Assembly (NCBI GenBank): GCA_029851415.1
Contig: CM056742.1
Location: 51,810,954 to 51,874,953 of the forward strand
Reading direction: 5' to 3'
Length of the DNA: 64,000 bases
Source of the DNA: Eretmocerus hayati
Lineage: Eukaryota; Arthropoda; Insecta; Hymenoptera; Aphelinidae
In this document: positions 35,861-46,231 of the stretch, piece by piece
How the letters are laid out: each line of letters starts with the position of its first letter
How positions within the stretch are numbered: the stretch's first letter is position 1
Position numbers and translations under genes: made by a program
Notes under the pieces: model-generated
Database searches by the model: none
What the model was told of the DNA's origin: nothing
Seen by the model: only the letters and a program-made list of their open reading frames with translations

Positions 35861-37144
35861 CCTTACTCCCTTTGAATTTCGAGCGGGATTTTTCTATGAT
35901 CTCAAAATTGTTTTTGTAATAATCTTATACAACTATAAATAGTATAGAGGTCTGATATACTGATGTTTACCATATTATTTTATTCATTAAGCTACGTAAT
36001 GTCATATTATCATCAAAAGTGGTGGTTCTGAACCCTAATGAGAGATAAGGGGTAAGCTTCATTCCGGCTCGAGGGGGAGACACAATTATCGTGATTAGGC
36101 AACATAATTATTCCATACACAGGAGTCCTGGGGCTGTGATTCCAACTTCCAAGAAACATAACATAATTATAACAAAAATATTTGATCAAAGCTATCCCAA
36201 GTCAGTTTTATCACAGATATGATACGTCATTGATCCAACTCATGCGAGGTAGGTGCATCGTTGATGGAATCAACATCGTGTGTTCATTTTATCATGATAT
36301 ATACGGTTGTCACGGTCGAGTATTTTCTCTTGTGATCTCAATGATTCCACAACTATTAAGAGGCATGAGAAGGAATTCGGTCCCTCTCCGAAAAACTTCT
36401 CATCTTCACCCCATGTCGAATTGACATCCTTGTGCTTCCTAATCCGACATCAATAGAATATAAAAGTACAGAAGCATTTCTTGAACAATGAAAATTCCTG
36501 TATGCTCCGATGCCCTGGGCATTCAACGCAACGACATTTATGTATAGAAATGGAAGGTGAACTCAAATTCCAAACGTAGGTGTTGGCCAAGGAATCTTGA
36601 AGAGCGGAAAAGTGTCATAAGCTTCTCTGATTTTTCTTACGTGGTATGGAAAAATGTGAGATAGCTCTCAAAGTCGTCAGATTCTCGGCATTTCGTAAAG
36701 AAACGGCGAAAATCGTCGAAAATCGGCAGATTTTCCTACATTTAGAGCACTCACACTTTTGCTTGCGCAACGTCAAAAAAACTAACTAGCGTTGCAAATG
36801 TCAATTTTCCCGCTGTTGAAGATGCTTTCTGTAAAATTGCTCTTTTTTCATCTGCGTCTCAATGACAGCTGATAGTGTTAACACGTTTTTCTCGAAATTC
36901 TTGAAGTTACGTTGGCTGTGTGCCATCAACAAAGGGTGAAAAGTAATCGGAACCACAGGGAGTGAGTCAGATTGTTGGTTGCTATATAATTACCACAGAT
37001 GATATACGAAATCATCTTATCTATCGATAATATTCAAATAATATGGGATCATTACAGAAAAAATTTTGAGATCATGAAAATATCCCGGAATTGCACTCGC
37101 TCAGAATGCAAAGGGAGTTAGACTGGTAGTATCTGACTTGAGGG
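35861..37144. other. Interior of the inverted-repeat element, no gene
   Basis: AT-rich, with no frame bearing a recognisable domain. The stretch TCTGACTTGAGGGAGGGAA near 37,130 resembles the inner edge of the arms. Confidence 0.4.
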
Positions 37145-38987
37145 AGGGAATAGAAATAGAATAGAGAAACCTTTTATTCGCCAACTGGCAAAAAATATCA
37201 ATCGATCCAGTAGACATACACAAACATATCATTAAACTTTCATTTTGGTCAAGGAGTATCACAGTGGTGACTGGTCATTTACAAGAAAACATGACATACA
37301 TAATATTCAAAATGAGAGAAAATGGAACATTTCACGTAAAATGCAACGTGAACGTGGGCTACATCTACTTCAATATTCAAAAATTACAGTTGTGTCGCTG
37401 ATCATCAGTCTGAAGGAAATCTCTCAATTTTCAAAAAGCCCTTCGAGATTAAAAAATTGTCCGGTGTCCACATTGATCCGCATGGGAGGAAGGGTCATTA
37501 AGAAATCTCTCACTGCCCCCTTGAACAGAGGAAGTTCCTTAACTTTCCGGAGGCCAAGAGGCAGAAAATTCCAGAAACGAGCGCATTGACTTCGAAAAGA
37601 TCTCATGCCATAATTGAGGCGCATTCTTGGAACCTCAAACTCTTGAGCTCCCGCCTTACCTCGCTGAAGGCACCCAGATTGGTACCTGGTGAACATCGCA
37701 GCTAGGTAGCCAGGTTCACCCATATGCACGATCTTGTGCATCAACCGAGCTGCGAAGTACATTCTCCGCGAATCAGTACGTAACCAATCAAGGCGCTCCC
37801 TGTACGAGGTGATATGTCCACTCTTCTTAATTCCAAAGATGTATCGCACACATGAGTTACTCAGTCTTTGCACCCGCGCTCTCATCTCGTCAGTGGCGTC
37901 TAGATACATGACTGTGCAGTAGTCCAGGTGTGGTTGGACAAGAGTCTCGACCAGTCGAATCCGGAGAGCCTCAGTGGTGCATGCCCTCATGAGCCGCAAA
38001 CCGTGGAGGGCTTTGTTCACTTTCTTTGTGACTTGATTGATGTGCGGTTTCCATGATAATTCATTGTCCAATGTCACACCGAGGCTCACGACAATGTCAC
38101 TGAAAGGGACAAAAACTCCTTCCTGTATCTCAACCCCCGGCAAAGCCATCCTCTTGAGACCTGCGATATTCCTATCAGAGGCGGAAAAGATTGCTTTAGT
38201 ATTACCGGCGTTTAGACGCAGACCGGAGTCCTGAGCCCGCGCAGCAACAAGTCTCCTGATTTCTCCCAGCCGAGTTATTCCCTCCATGATGTTCTTTTCC
38301 TCAACTTGGAGATAGATTTGGAGGTCGTCCGCGTAGAAAAGATGATTCACCGATTTCCCGTTTAGCAGCTCAGGGAGATCGTTGACATATAAGCTAAAGA
38401 GTAGAGACCCGAGAACTGAACCCCGTGGAACACCCAAATTGGTTGTGTGCCAGCCAGAATTTCCCTTTTTCGAAGTTACTATTTGGGTGCGATCCTGTAG
38501 GTATGATTTCATCCACAGTAGGGCTGGTCTCGAGAAACCAAGGTGTCGAAGTTTACTCAGGAGCTTTGATGGTGAAATTGTGTCAAAAGCCTTGCTGAAG
38601 TCAAAGAGAAGAAGTGAGTTGATCTTTTTCCTATCGATTCCGATTCTAATGTCGTCGATCAGCTTCAGCAAGGCGGTCTGAGTGCTGTGGTGTTTCTTGA
38701 AACCAGTGTCAGAGCTATCTAACAAATTTTTTCTCTTCAGGTACTTCGTGATTTGGTCGTGTGCCATTTTTTCCAGAACCTTGGAGAGGAAGCACAGCAG
38801 TGCAATGGGACGAAAGTCCGTGACCGCTGCTGGAGCTGCAGTCTTTTCCAACGCAATTAGCTGCGCTTGCTTCCAAGCCTCAGGAAAAGTGCTATGAGCG
38901 GAAGAGGAGTTGAAGATATGTACTATAAGATCACCTGATGCCGGGAGAGCCTTTGCGATTACACTCTGAGGGATCCCATCACCCCAT
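37145..38987 (-). pseudogene. CR1-like LINE, 5'-truncated, RT mostly intact
   Basis: An open minus frame of 475 codons (37,424-38,851) encodes most of a reverse transcriptase: DFRPIALLCFLSKVLEKM, KKHHSTQTALLKLIDDI, LLFDFSKAFDTISPSKLL, GVPRGSVLGSLLFSLYVNDL and the catalytic LFYADDLQIY. A C-terminal domain with QPHLDYC and RVQRLSNSCVRYIFG follows. The frame opens without an ATG and continues upstream, through one frameshift, to about 38,985, where it is cut off before the endonuclease. AATAAA near 37,168 and a T-rich tail mark the 3' end. It is closely related in type to the older copy at 20-23 kb. Confidence 0.85.
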
Positions 38988-39497
38988 CAAAAATCAAAAA
39001 GGGAGAGGGGGTTCTGATCATGCCTATTCTCCGAAATTTCTTATTCTTCATGAGGAACTCTATTAAACAAAAATTGAAAACGTAAGTGAGGCAAGACCGC
39101 CTGTATTCTATCGCAATCTAGCGGATTTAACGCGTTTTTTGGACTTTTTGCTCCGTAAGAGCACTTTAAATTGATTTTGAGCTTCTTTTAGGGGTGAATG
39201 ACCGACGATATGTTGTTATTTGTGATATAATGTATCTCCCTGCACCATAGAATCCTTTTATAAGCGATAATACAAACTGTCCAAACCTGAAATCCACGAA
39301 TTTAAGAAATTCCGGCTTTCGGGCACTGTACAAGCAAGTCGACTGCATTTTCTCTAAAATCGGCCCAGCACATTTGAAAGGCCTAACAAAATGCTACAAA
39401 TTCTCGTTGGTTTCATTTCGAAATCGCCCAAATTGGGTTGAAGCCGAGGTTATGACCACAACTTGCGGTGTTTTGGGCAATGTGGGACGTCCGGCGG

Positions 39498-40843
39498 TAC
39501 GTCCCACCGCATGTCTCGTCTGACGTCCCGCTGCACGTCCCGCCGTACGTGAGCATTTCCAGTGGGGTTAACACGTGTGCAGAAAAATGCACGAGAGAAA
39601 TTTGGATACACTACACATGCGAGTCCAAACTTGAGGTAATGAGTAGCGCACGCTGAATGAGCAGCTGTGCGCGAGGCAGAAAATTTCACGCAATTCGCGC
39701 GAGAGTTGAGTCCCAAGTACGAGCAGTAGCTTGGACACACGAATGGGTTTTAGAGTGAACGATGATGTAACAATCACACACTTAAGCGTAGCGCGCGTTG
39801 CTAGCTTGGAGGTTTTCGAGATATGTCTATTATAACTCGAGCGAGAGTGAGGAAGGTAGCGACCGCGAGCACTTGTGCGGCGCAAGCAGAATTTCGGAAT
39901 GACAATATATAGTCAAATTCGTATGTGGGGCTCATACTCGATGAGAGAGTCTCGCGAGCAATCACACTCATGAAGCGCGCTACGAGAGAGGCACGCGAGT
40001 ATAGCAACTATATATAGGTTGAGGGTGACCGAGGCACACTAATACAGGCTCGTACGCACTATATCGTTATGTGCTGCCAAAACTCTCGCACGAAAGACGG
40101 AACGGCACGCTTGATGTCCGAGTGAGACTTGGCTCAAGATGGCGGCCCGAGAGAGACAGAAATTCTCTCTCGGCGATGATCCCCACGTGCACGTTGTTGC
40201 ACGCTGCAGGCCGACCGAAATCGTGCAAAATGTGGGTTGACCTACTCTGAGTGTGGTCTAAAGATGTATAGCTCAGCTTGGAGATATTGAGCAGAGAGCG
40301 AGGGGAATGCGCCAGAGAGAAATGGCGCTCGAGCCACGTGGGACACGTGTGAATTTGAGACTTACTGCGAGTGAATTTTTCAGCGTTGAAAATACTCCAG
40401 GCCACTCCTCATCCGGCTCGAAGGGCCAAAATGTTCGGGAGCGAAGGGCTTTCCCTTTGGAGGCTGCTGCAAACAAGGATGAGGAGGCTGGAGCAAGGCC
40501 ACTCAGCTGTAGTGAGTGCGAAATGCGGCGTGTTGATCTGACACAATTCATTCACTAAACTTATACCTAAAATACACAGTTCACTCGCGATATTAATTGT
40601 GTGTGCAATTTGCACAGAGGGCCACGGTCCGCGGGCTCGTGCAATTTGATCGTTAGATCGTGAGGTTATTGTCTATTTTACACGGGGCACTATAGCGAGA
40701 GGTGCGCCGCTGGCCAGTGCATTGGCATAACTGATTTTCGGAGCAGCGCGAGCTGCAGAAACACACATATGGGCGCACAGCGGTGTGAGTGAGGTCATGT
40801 GACCATTTCCAAACCTTAAACTATACGAGCGCTTCTCGCTCCA
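39498..40843. other. CpG-rich non-coding block interrupting BEL gag
   Basis: Base composition differs from the surroundings: richer in GC and CpG. 39,481-39,550 has repeats of ACGTCCCGC. A minus-strand TATATATAG lies at about 40,009-40,017. BEL gag stops at its right edge, so this may be an inserted solo LTR or similar, but I cannot define its ends. Several short frames here have no domains. Confidence 0.4.
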
Positions 40844-41521
40844 CTATATTATTCCTAAACACATTTTATTTATCGACATCAACTTTGATATCAATTTTGA
40901 TACCAACATACGATTGTTGCTGTGATAATCTTTCACTATCTGCCAGGCTGAATAAAAGTTGTTACCAGAGGCGGAATCTTCTGCGAGAAGCTCAGCAGCT
41001 TCGCCTTTAAGAGCAGAATGTAAATAGCTCATTTTGGAAACGTTAGCAAGACCGGCCTTCTTAACAACCATTTCATCAAAACAGTCGTGAAAATTTGACC
41101 AATCCTGGGTATCATCCGAGGAGGTAGGGAGTTCGATTGCGGGAATATTTGCTTGGAACAGACCTGACTGTTCTGACTCAGAGATATTTCGCGAGGCTTG
41201 CGGGATTTCTGACTCAAGATTCAATAAAAAATCATTAAAAAGCCCTAGGCAATTATTATAGGCTTCTTCAACTGTATCAAGAATATTATTTTTGAAGTAA
41301 TTATCATCAGTATCTTCATCATCCAAGAGGGTAGCATCAGTATCTTCATCATCCAAGAGGGTATCATGATTATCTTCAAATTTTTCCCAATTAGTCTTCA
41401 AAGTTTCTATTCTGGACATACAAGCGCCTTTGGTCATCTCTGCTTGACCAGTTTTCTGAAAATTGGTGTACGCATTCGTGATGCGATTACCCAGTTTGAG
41501 TTGTTCCTCAATCGAAGCCAT
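40844..41521 (-). pseudogene. gag: BEL/Pao Gag, N-terminal part (DUF1759-like)
   Basis: The frame starts at a true ATG with MASIEEQLKLGNRI. Residues about 130-215 form the DUF1759 core: IELPTSSDDTQDWSNFHDCF, KMSYLHSALKGEAAELL and FYSAWQIVKDYHSNNRMLVS. The zinc-knuckle half is missing and the frame ends soon after MSINKMC, so gag is truncated by the CpG-rich block. A 30 bp tandem duplication at about 41,304-41,363 repeats TLLDDEDTDA. Position near the 5' LTR agrees with BEL order. Confidence 0.8.
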
Positions 41522-41915
41522 TTTGCAAAATCAATAAAGAATTCCTTGATTCGATAAACTCGGAAACCACTATAATCTTCACCGGGAATTTTGCGAGGTC
41601 AAGGGAAAATTTAGATGTGTGTGCGTTTCAATTGTGCACTGAACAGCAGCTGGGATAAGAATCACAGCAGCCCCCGCTCAGCAAGAAACTAACAAAATAG
41701 TACAGTGCAAAATGCACATGGGAGTTGGCTTATATACATGTGACACTCGAGATCAGCACCTATTTCCTTTGCTCAGGATTTGCCCGAGGCGTATCTGCGC
41801 TCTTGCGCTGAGCAAAACAAGGAGTGAAAATAAAAAATATTCGGCGCATGTCTCAAACTTGGAACGTACGAGTTTCCTACACTATACACCAGACGCACGT
41901 CTGCAGGGTGAGGGG
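41522..41915. other. BEL leader region, no gene
   Basis: It lies between the gag ATG and the palindrome. No recognisable coding region. Confidence 0.4.
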
Positions 41916-43266
41916 GTGTGCACGGCGTGCCACTGGCGGGAAGAAGTTTGCTTGAAATGTCGCCTCAAACCGAAAGTAGGGTTTGATTCGTGATGTCATA
42001 AGATGTCAAAATTCCATCGACAGAAAATCGAAAGTGCTCCTTCTTGCGATTTACGCGAGTAGTTGTCCATATTCGCAATAACTCTCAGATTGTATTGCGG
42101 AGACCCGTCCTTGAGCTATGAATACTTGGCGGTATAGTATGAATAAGGAAGAATGTGCGTCCGTTGATATTTATTGGCATAGTCTACGTTCGTGGCTTGA
42201 AGGTATCGCAGACGAGCGAAGATCGGATGCGTGAGAGTAAGTTCCCGTGATACACGCCACGATGCCGCATAGATTCTATTCTCGTTTATATTCTTGTATT
42301 ATGATAGTGAGGGAATCTATCAGACCTGTTAAGTTGTGATAAACCATTGACTATTTTCACTATACCAGTTGTTCGCTTTTAGCAAGCACGCAGACATCGT
42401 TTTCATGTGGATATCCGCGGATGTGCCGACTGCCGTACCATTCTTGTGATGATGTAATACATTATAAAGATGAGGAATCATTGCCTTCGAGGGGTAACTC
42501 GTGGATGTCAACTATGGACTCTTTCCGTCTCAAGGAAGAACATGAATCAACAGTTTCATCCATGGTCTTGGAGATGGTGACGTACGGTTTTAGATGGGAA
42601 AACTTGTACTTCCCTCTGGCTTCTCTATCAACGAGTCGGTCAGCATGTCGGTCTTTCCCCCTCAAACCTCTGGAACCGATTCGACCTTATTTGGAACTAT
42701 CCCTCATCTTTATAATGTATCTCAGTTTCACAGAAACGCTACGGCAGTCGGCACATCCGCGAATAGCCACATGAAAACGATGTTTGCGTGTTCGCTAGAA
42801 CCGGACAACTGATGAAGCGAGAACAGTCAATCGTTTTTTCACAACTTACAGGTCTGATGGATTCCCTCACTATCAGAATAATGAGAATATAAACGAGAAT
42901 AAAATCTATGCGGCAACGTGGCGTGTATCACGAAAACTCACTCTTACACATCCAATCTTCGCTCGTCTGCGATTCCTTCAAGCCACGAACGTAGACTACG
43001 TCAATACATATGAATAGACACACATATCTGTGTATTGTTTCTTATTAATAGCATACGTCCAAGTACTCCTCAAGGAGTAGTCTTCGCAACACAATCTGAG
43101 TTATTGTAAAGATGGACAATTACTCTCGTAAATCGCAAGAAGGAGCACTTTCGATTTCCTGTCGATAGAATTTTGACATCTTTTGCCATCACGAATCGAA
43201 CCCTACTTCCGGTTTCAGGCGACATTTCAGGCAAACTTTGTTCTGCCAGTGGCACGCTGTGTGTGG
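41916..43266. mobile_element. Foldback palindrome in the BEL leader
   Basis: The left arm (from GTGTGCACGGCGTGCCACTGG) is mirrored, with mismatches, by the right arm ending GCCAGTGGCACGCTGTGTG. Matching blocks include TCGATTTCCTGTCGATAGAA-like, GAACGTAGACTA and GTGTATCACG. Arms are about 560 bp and the centre is near 42,590. The arms are more diverged than in the other foldbacks. No transposase is present. Confidence 0.7.
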
Positions 43267-43798
43267 AAGCTAATTCAAAGGCAGTGAAACAATTCCCAGA
43301 AGTATAGGAAGGAATGAAATTTGCTCACCGCCATCGCTATTAGCCTTTCCCTGATATCACGAGAGCTTCGTGATCGCTTGCAGAGCATCGACGAAATTTA
43401 TCGCCACCGTGGTGCCACAACGTCGTTTACTCGCCGTTCATTCAGCTGACTGCGATGTATGAGATAGCCGCGGACCGATTAATAAGATGGCTGCCACACA
43501 TATTCTACTCGATATCCATGGCGTCTCTCTCCCTTCGTAGCACGAGGCAAAAAATGGCTGCCGCGCCACGAAAGCCACGTGACTGCAACGGTGGACTTGA
43601 TAGATATCACACGATATCCAATGACACATAGATCGCGTGCACTTGGCACATTTACAAAGTTATTGCACGACGCGGATGATAAATTATGATACAGCACTGA
43701 CAGTCTAATAATTCGAGCATAAATGTCATAGCTCATTCACCGAAAGGTGTTGCGAATCTGTCACTCATCGCGAACACGAACACTTTCTTGCATCACTG
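43267..43798. other. BEL leader region, no gene
   Basis: It lies between the palindrome and the primer-binding site. Short frames are unconvincing. Confidence 0.4.
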
Positions 43799-43817
43799 AC
43801 GTGCTCTAAGGACCAAA
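43799..43817 (-). promoter_or_regulatory. Candidate BEL primer-binding site
   Basis: Immediately inside the 5' LTR the minus strand reads TTTGGTCCTTAGAGCACG. A TGG-containing stretch at this position is expected for a tRNA primer. The tRNA was not identified. Confidence 0.6.
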
Positions 43818-44106
43818 TGTTCGATTAAGTGTGTGGTTCGATGCAGGAAGAACACCTTCATGTTCATTTTGAACTAATGAGTAATTTATTGCAACTAAAA
43901 TTGTACAAGTCCGAGGTAGGGTTGTATGTCATGTCCGCGCCGCGCGCGATCCACGCAGAGACTAACTAAAACGGAGCAAATCGGAGCTGTGCAGTTGGCT
44001 CAGGGCCGTACTATGGTGTTGTATACTATTCTTTTGACTAACGTTAGGCGGGCATAATGGTGTGAGTGTAATCGCGTACAATATATCAATGGTGTGTACA
44101 TCAACA
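43818..44106 (-). repeat. BEL/Pao 5' LTR
   Basis: 289 bp, same length and ends as 24,013-24,301, with about 13 scattered substitutions, mostly transitions. Confidence 0.85.
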
Positions 44107-45746
44107 ATTTCTATGTAAAATTTGCTGTTCTATCCGAATTTGGAGTGATATCGATGATTTGTTGCGATCCCGATGCCCGGTAATGTTAGGGTCTTGGTCG
44201 TCCTCTGTCTCCGCTAATAGTAGCAGACGGGGGTGGAAATGGATGCCAATAGAAATAGATGGTTCCGTAGATATTTTCAATTGCTGTTTATTCAATGGAA
44301 GATATATTCAAATATAAGAGAGAGACTTGTAATGCGTTTACGAGGCGCGGGGTGCGCCTAGATTTTACAGCTATGAGAACTGGCTAAGGGGAGCCCTGCG
44401 AGTGAAGCTCGCGGAAAAGCTCGTAGTGCGAGAAGACGCAGATGAAGAACCCACAGCGCTTCCTTTGCGCCGTATTTATACTATTGTTGATAACCTACAT
44501 TTCCTAATCGTCCATCGTCGCTGGTGGGGTTTCCCCAGGACAAAGAGATGAGTTGCCATGTGCTCTCTCCTATCACATGATGATATATGTATTGTAATAA
44601 GTATATAATAATATATGGATCTCACTGCGCCCCTGACACGTCCATAGCCGTGCTCATTGCTCCCCGGAGCAATGGAATTTATAATCAGGTTCGTATTAAA
44701 ATGTATACTTTGCGTGAACTTACAAAAAAAATTTTCCCAAGTTGAAATCCTTTGGAAAAAATCTTCTCTATGGCTAGCGTTCAACAAGGCTCGAGCGGTC
44801 ATGGCTCTGAATTTCGGGCGTCCATAGTATATCTTATACTGAATCGTGTTTTCAGATTCTTACAATTTTCCGTACGTGTTTGCTGATTCCTCATTAGACA
44901 TGCAGCGTTGCTCAAAAAAATTTTTTTTTCTTTTTTTTTTTTAGATTCGACATAACATTTTAAACTCGAGTCGATTTGAACTTTGACTCTTGAAACATGT
45001 AAAGTTACAGTGACATCATTTTACATCCATAACTATCATAATTATCTGTTTTGCTAAGCTTCCCACTATTCTTGCTATTATATCTGTATGATAACGCTGG
45101 CGCTACCATGAGATTCATTCCTCCCTTTTCATCTCTTGTTGGAATGTGAATTCACGTGCGTTTGAACAACTGATTCGAAAAGCTTACATGATCAACTTTT
45201 GACAGAACTTTGACCGAATATCATTTCTTTAAAATTCCAGTTAATTGGATATTTGTATGAATGCGTCTTTCAAGCATTTTACGTGACAAAAATTATTCTG
45301 ACTCGCCATTCTTTATTCTAGTTTTTGCTAGTAATAGATGTTTGATTCAAGTATGTTGTTATCCTAAACTTTGCGACAGAATATGATTGATACATGATTC
45401 TTCATAAAGTAATCTACTGAAGTCTCTCTCTTTGGTTATAATCATGGTTACATTATAGATAGTTTTTCTATTTGCTTTTTCCAATATTTCAATTCATCAT
45501 CGTAGAAGATTCATTCTCTGCTGTCATCAATTTTATATGTGTCGCAGAGCGTTGATTATGGCGTATCTGTTATACCACATCTTGTGAAACCTTTGCATTG
45601 GATTGCGTGTTGATCAAAAATCAATCGTGATTCTTCCTACATGTTAACTCCTCTGCAGAATATTTGTCACGCTCTATCTTTCAAATATTTTGGTATATAT
45701 TTCAGCCTCATATTGTGAGTTGTGGGAAAGTAGCATGATTCATCCT
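44107..45746. other. No gene; possible LTR-like segment at about 44,184-44,637
   Basis: 44,107-44,180 repeats 23,660-23,742. The next segment starts TGTTAGGG and ends CCCTGACA, which could be a solo LTR, but no partner is in the window. The rest is AT-rich without coding signals. Confidence 0.35.
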
Positions 45747-46231
45747 TCAAATAAGCTCTGGATATATCTGGACCACTCCTGGGGTCTTTGGTATTTCATA
45801 TACTTCTGCTGTTTGTATCGAAATCGTATTAGGCATCTCTGGAATATCCTTTCGTTGTTCCATAACCTCAGTGATATGTGGTATAACTTTCATATTGATT
45901 ATTTCTGCATACAAAGACGTCATTGGTTTTGGATTTGATTGCTTCTTTTTGGAACCTGGAACAAGTCTTCTCAAGATTAGACAAGGGATCCCCTCAGGCA
46001 ACAGACCTTGAAAACTGTGACCATGATCCCGAAAGAAATCATAGAGAATAATCCAGAAAAAGCGAGATATGTTTGCAAATGATGAAGTTTTTTTGTTATA
46101 ATTTTGGCTTGGCTCATGCTCCGTGCTACATTCATTATGATTCTTGAGTCGTCTCCTCTCTCTAATGCCTTTGAGGAAGTGTTTCCATGAAGCTGCAATT
46201 TCGTCTGTAATAATTCACTGTGTGTGAACAT
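45747..46231 (-). pseudogene. Fragmentary membrane protein, possibly envelope-like
   Basis: Two overlapping minus frames (45,977-46,231 and 45,747-46,001) look like one protein split by a frameshift near 45,990. The first has a polar N-terminus, then a hydrophobic segment of about 20 residues (YLAFSGLFSMISFGIMVTVF). The second is a basic tail starting KKKQSNPKP and then a Pro/Ile/Glu-rich stretch. A single membrane span followed by a basic tail resembles the C-terminus of a retroelement or viral envelope, but no family is recognised and this is weak evidence. Confidence 0.3.

Larger units (their letters stand above)
35341..39497. mobile_element. Long-inverted-repeat element containing a LINE
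   Basis: 35,341-35,860 and 38,990-39,497 are inverted copies of roughly 500-520 bp. They share GCCGGACG and ACATTGCCC at the ends and GTAGCATTTTGTTAGG and ACGCGTTTTTTGGAC inside. The 1.25 kb after the left arm has no gene. The CR1-like LINE at 37,145-38,987 abuts the right arm and is probably a later insertion at its inner edge. Without the LINE the element would be about 2.3 kb, non-autonomous, inside the BEL element. Confidence 0.65.
24013..44106 (-). mobile_element. BEL/Pao LTR retrotransposon with nested insertions, 20.1 kb
   Basis: It is bounded by two 289 bp LTRs that start TGTTCGATT and end CATCAACA. Reading right to left there is a 5' LTR, a candidate primer-binding site, gag with a DUF1759-type domain, then RT, RNase H, integrase, a polypurine tract and the 3' LTR. 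This is BEL/Pao order. Expected length is about 6-8 kb. The excess comes from insertions at 26,757-28,178, 28,854-34,173, 35,341-39,497 and 41,916-43,266, and possibly 39.5-40.8 kb. The LTRs differ at about 13 sites by eye, so the original insertion is not very recent. Confidence 0.85.

Noticed and set aside
39450..39740. Arg/Asp-rich repeats (DVRRD type) that could look like a CRISPR-like or protein repeat
   Set aside because: Short degenerate ACGTCCCGC repeats without spacers in a eukaryotic TE context; not a CRISPR and no domain.
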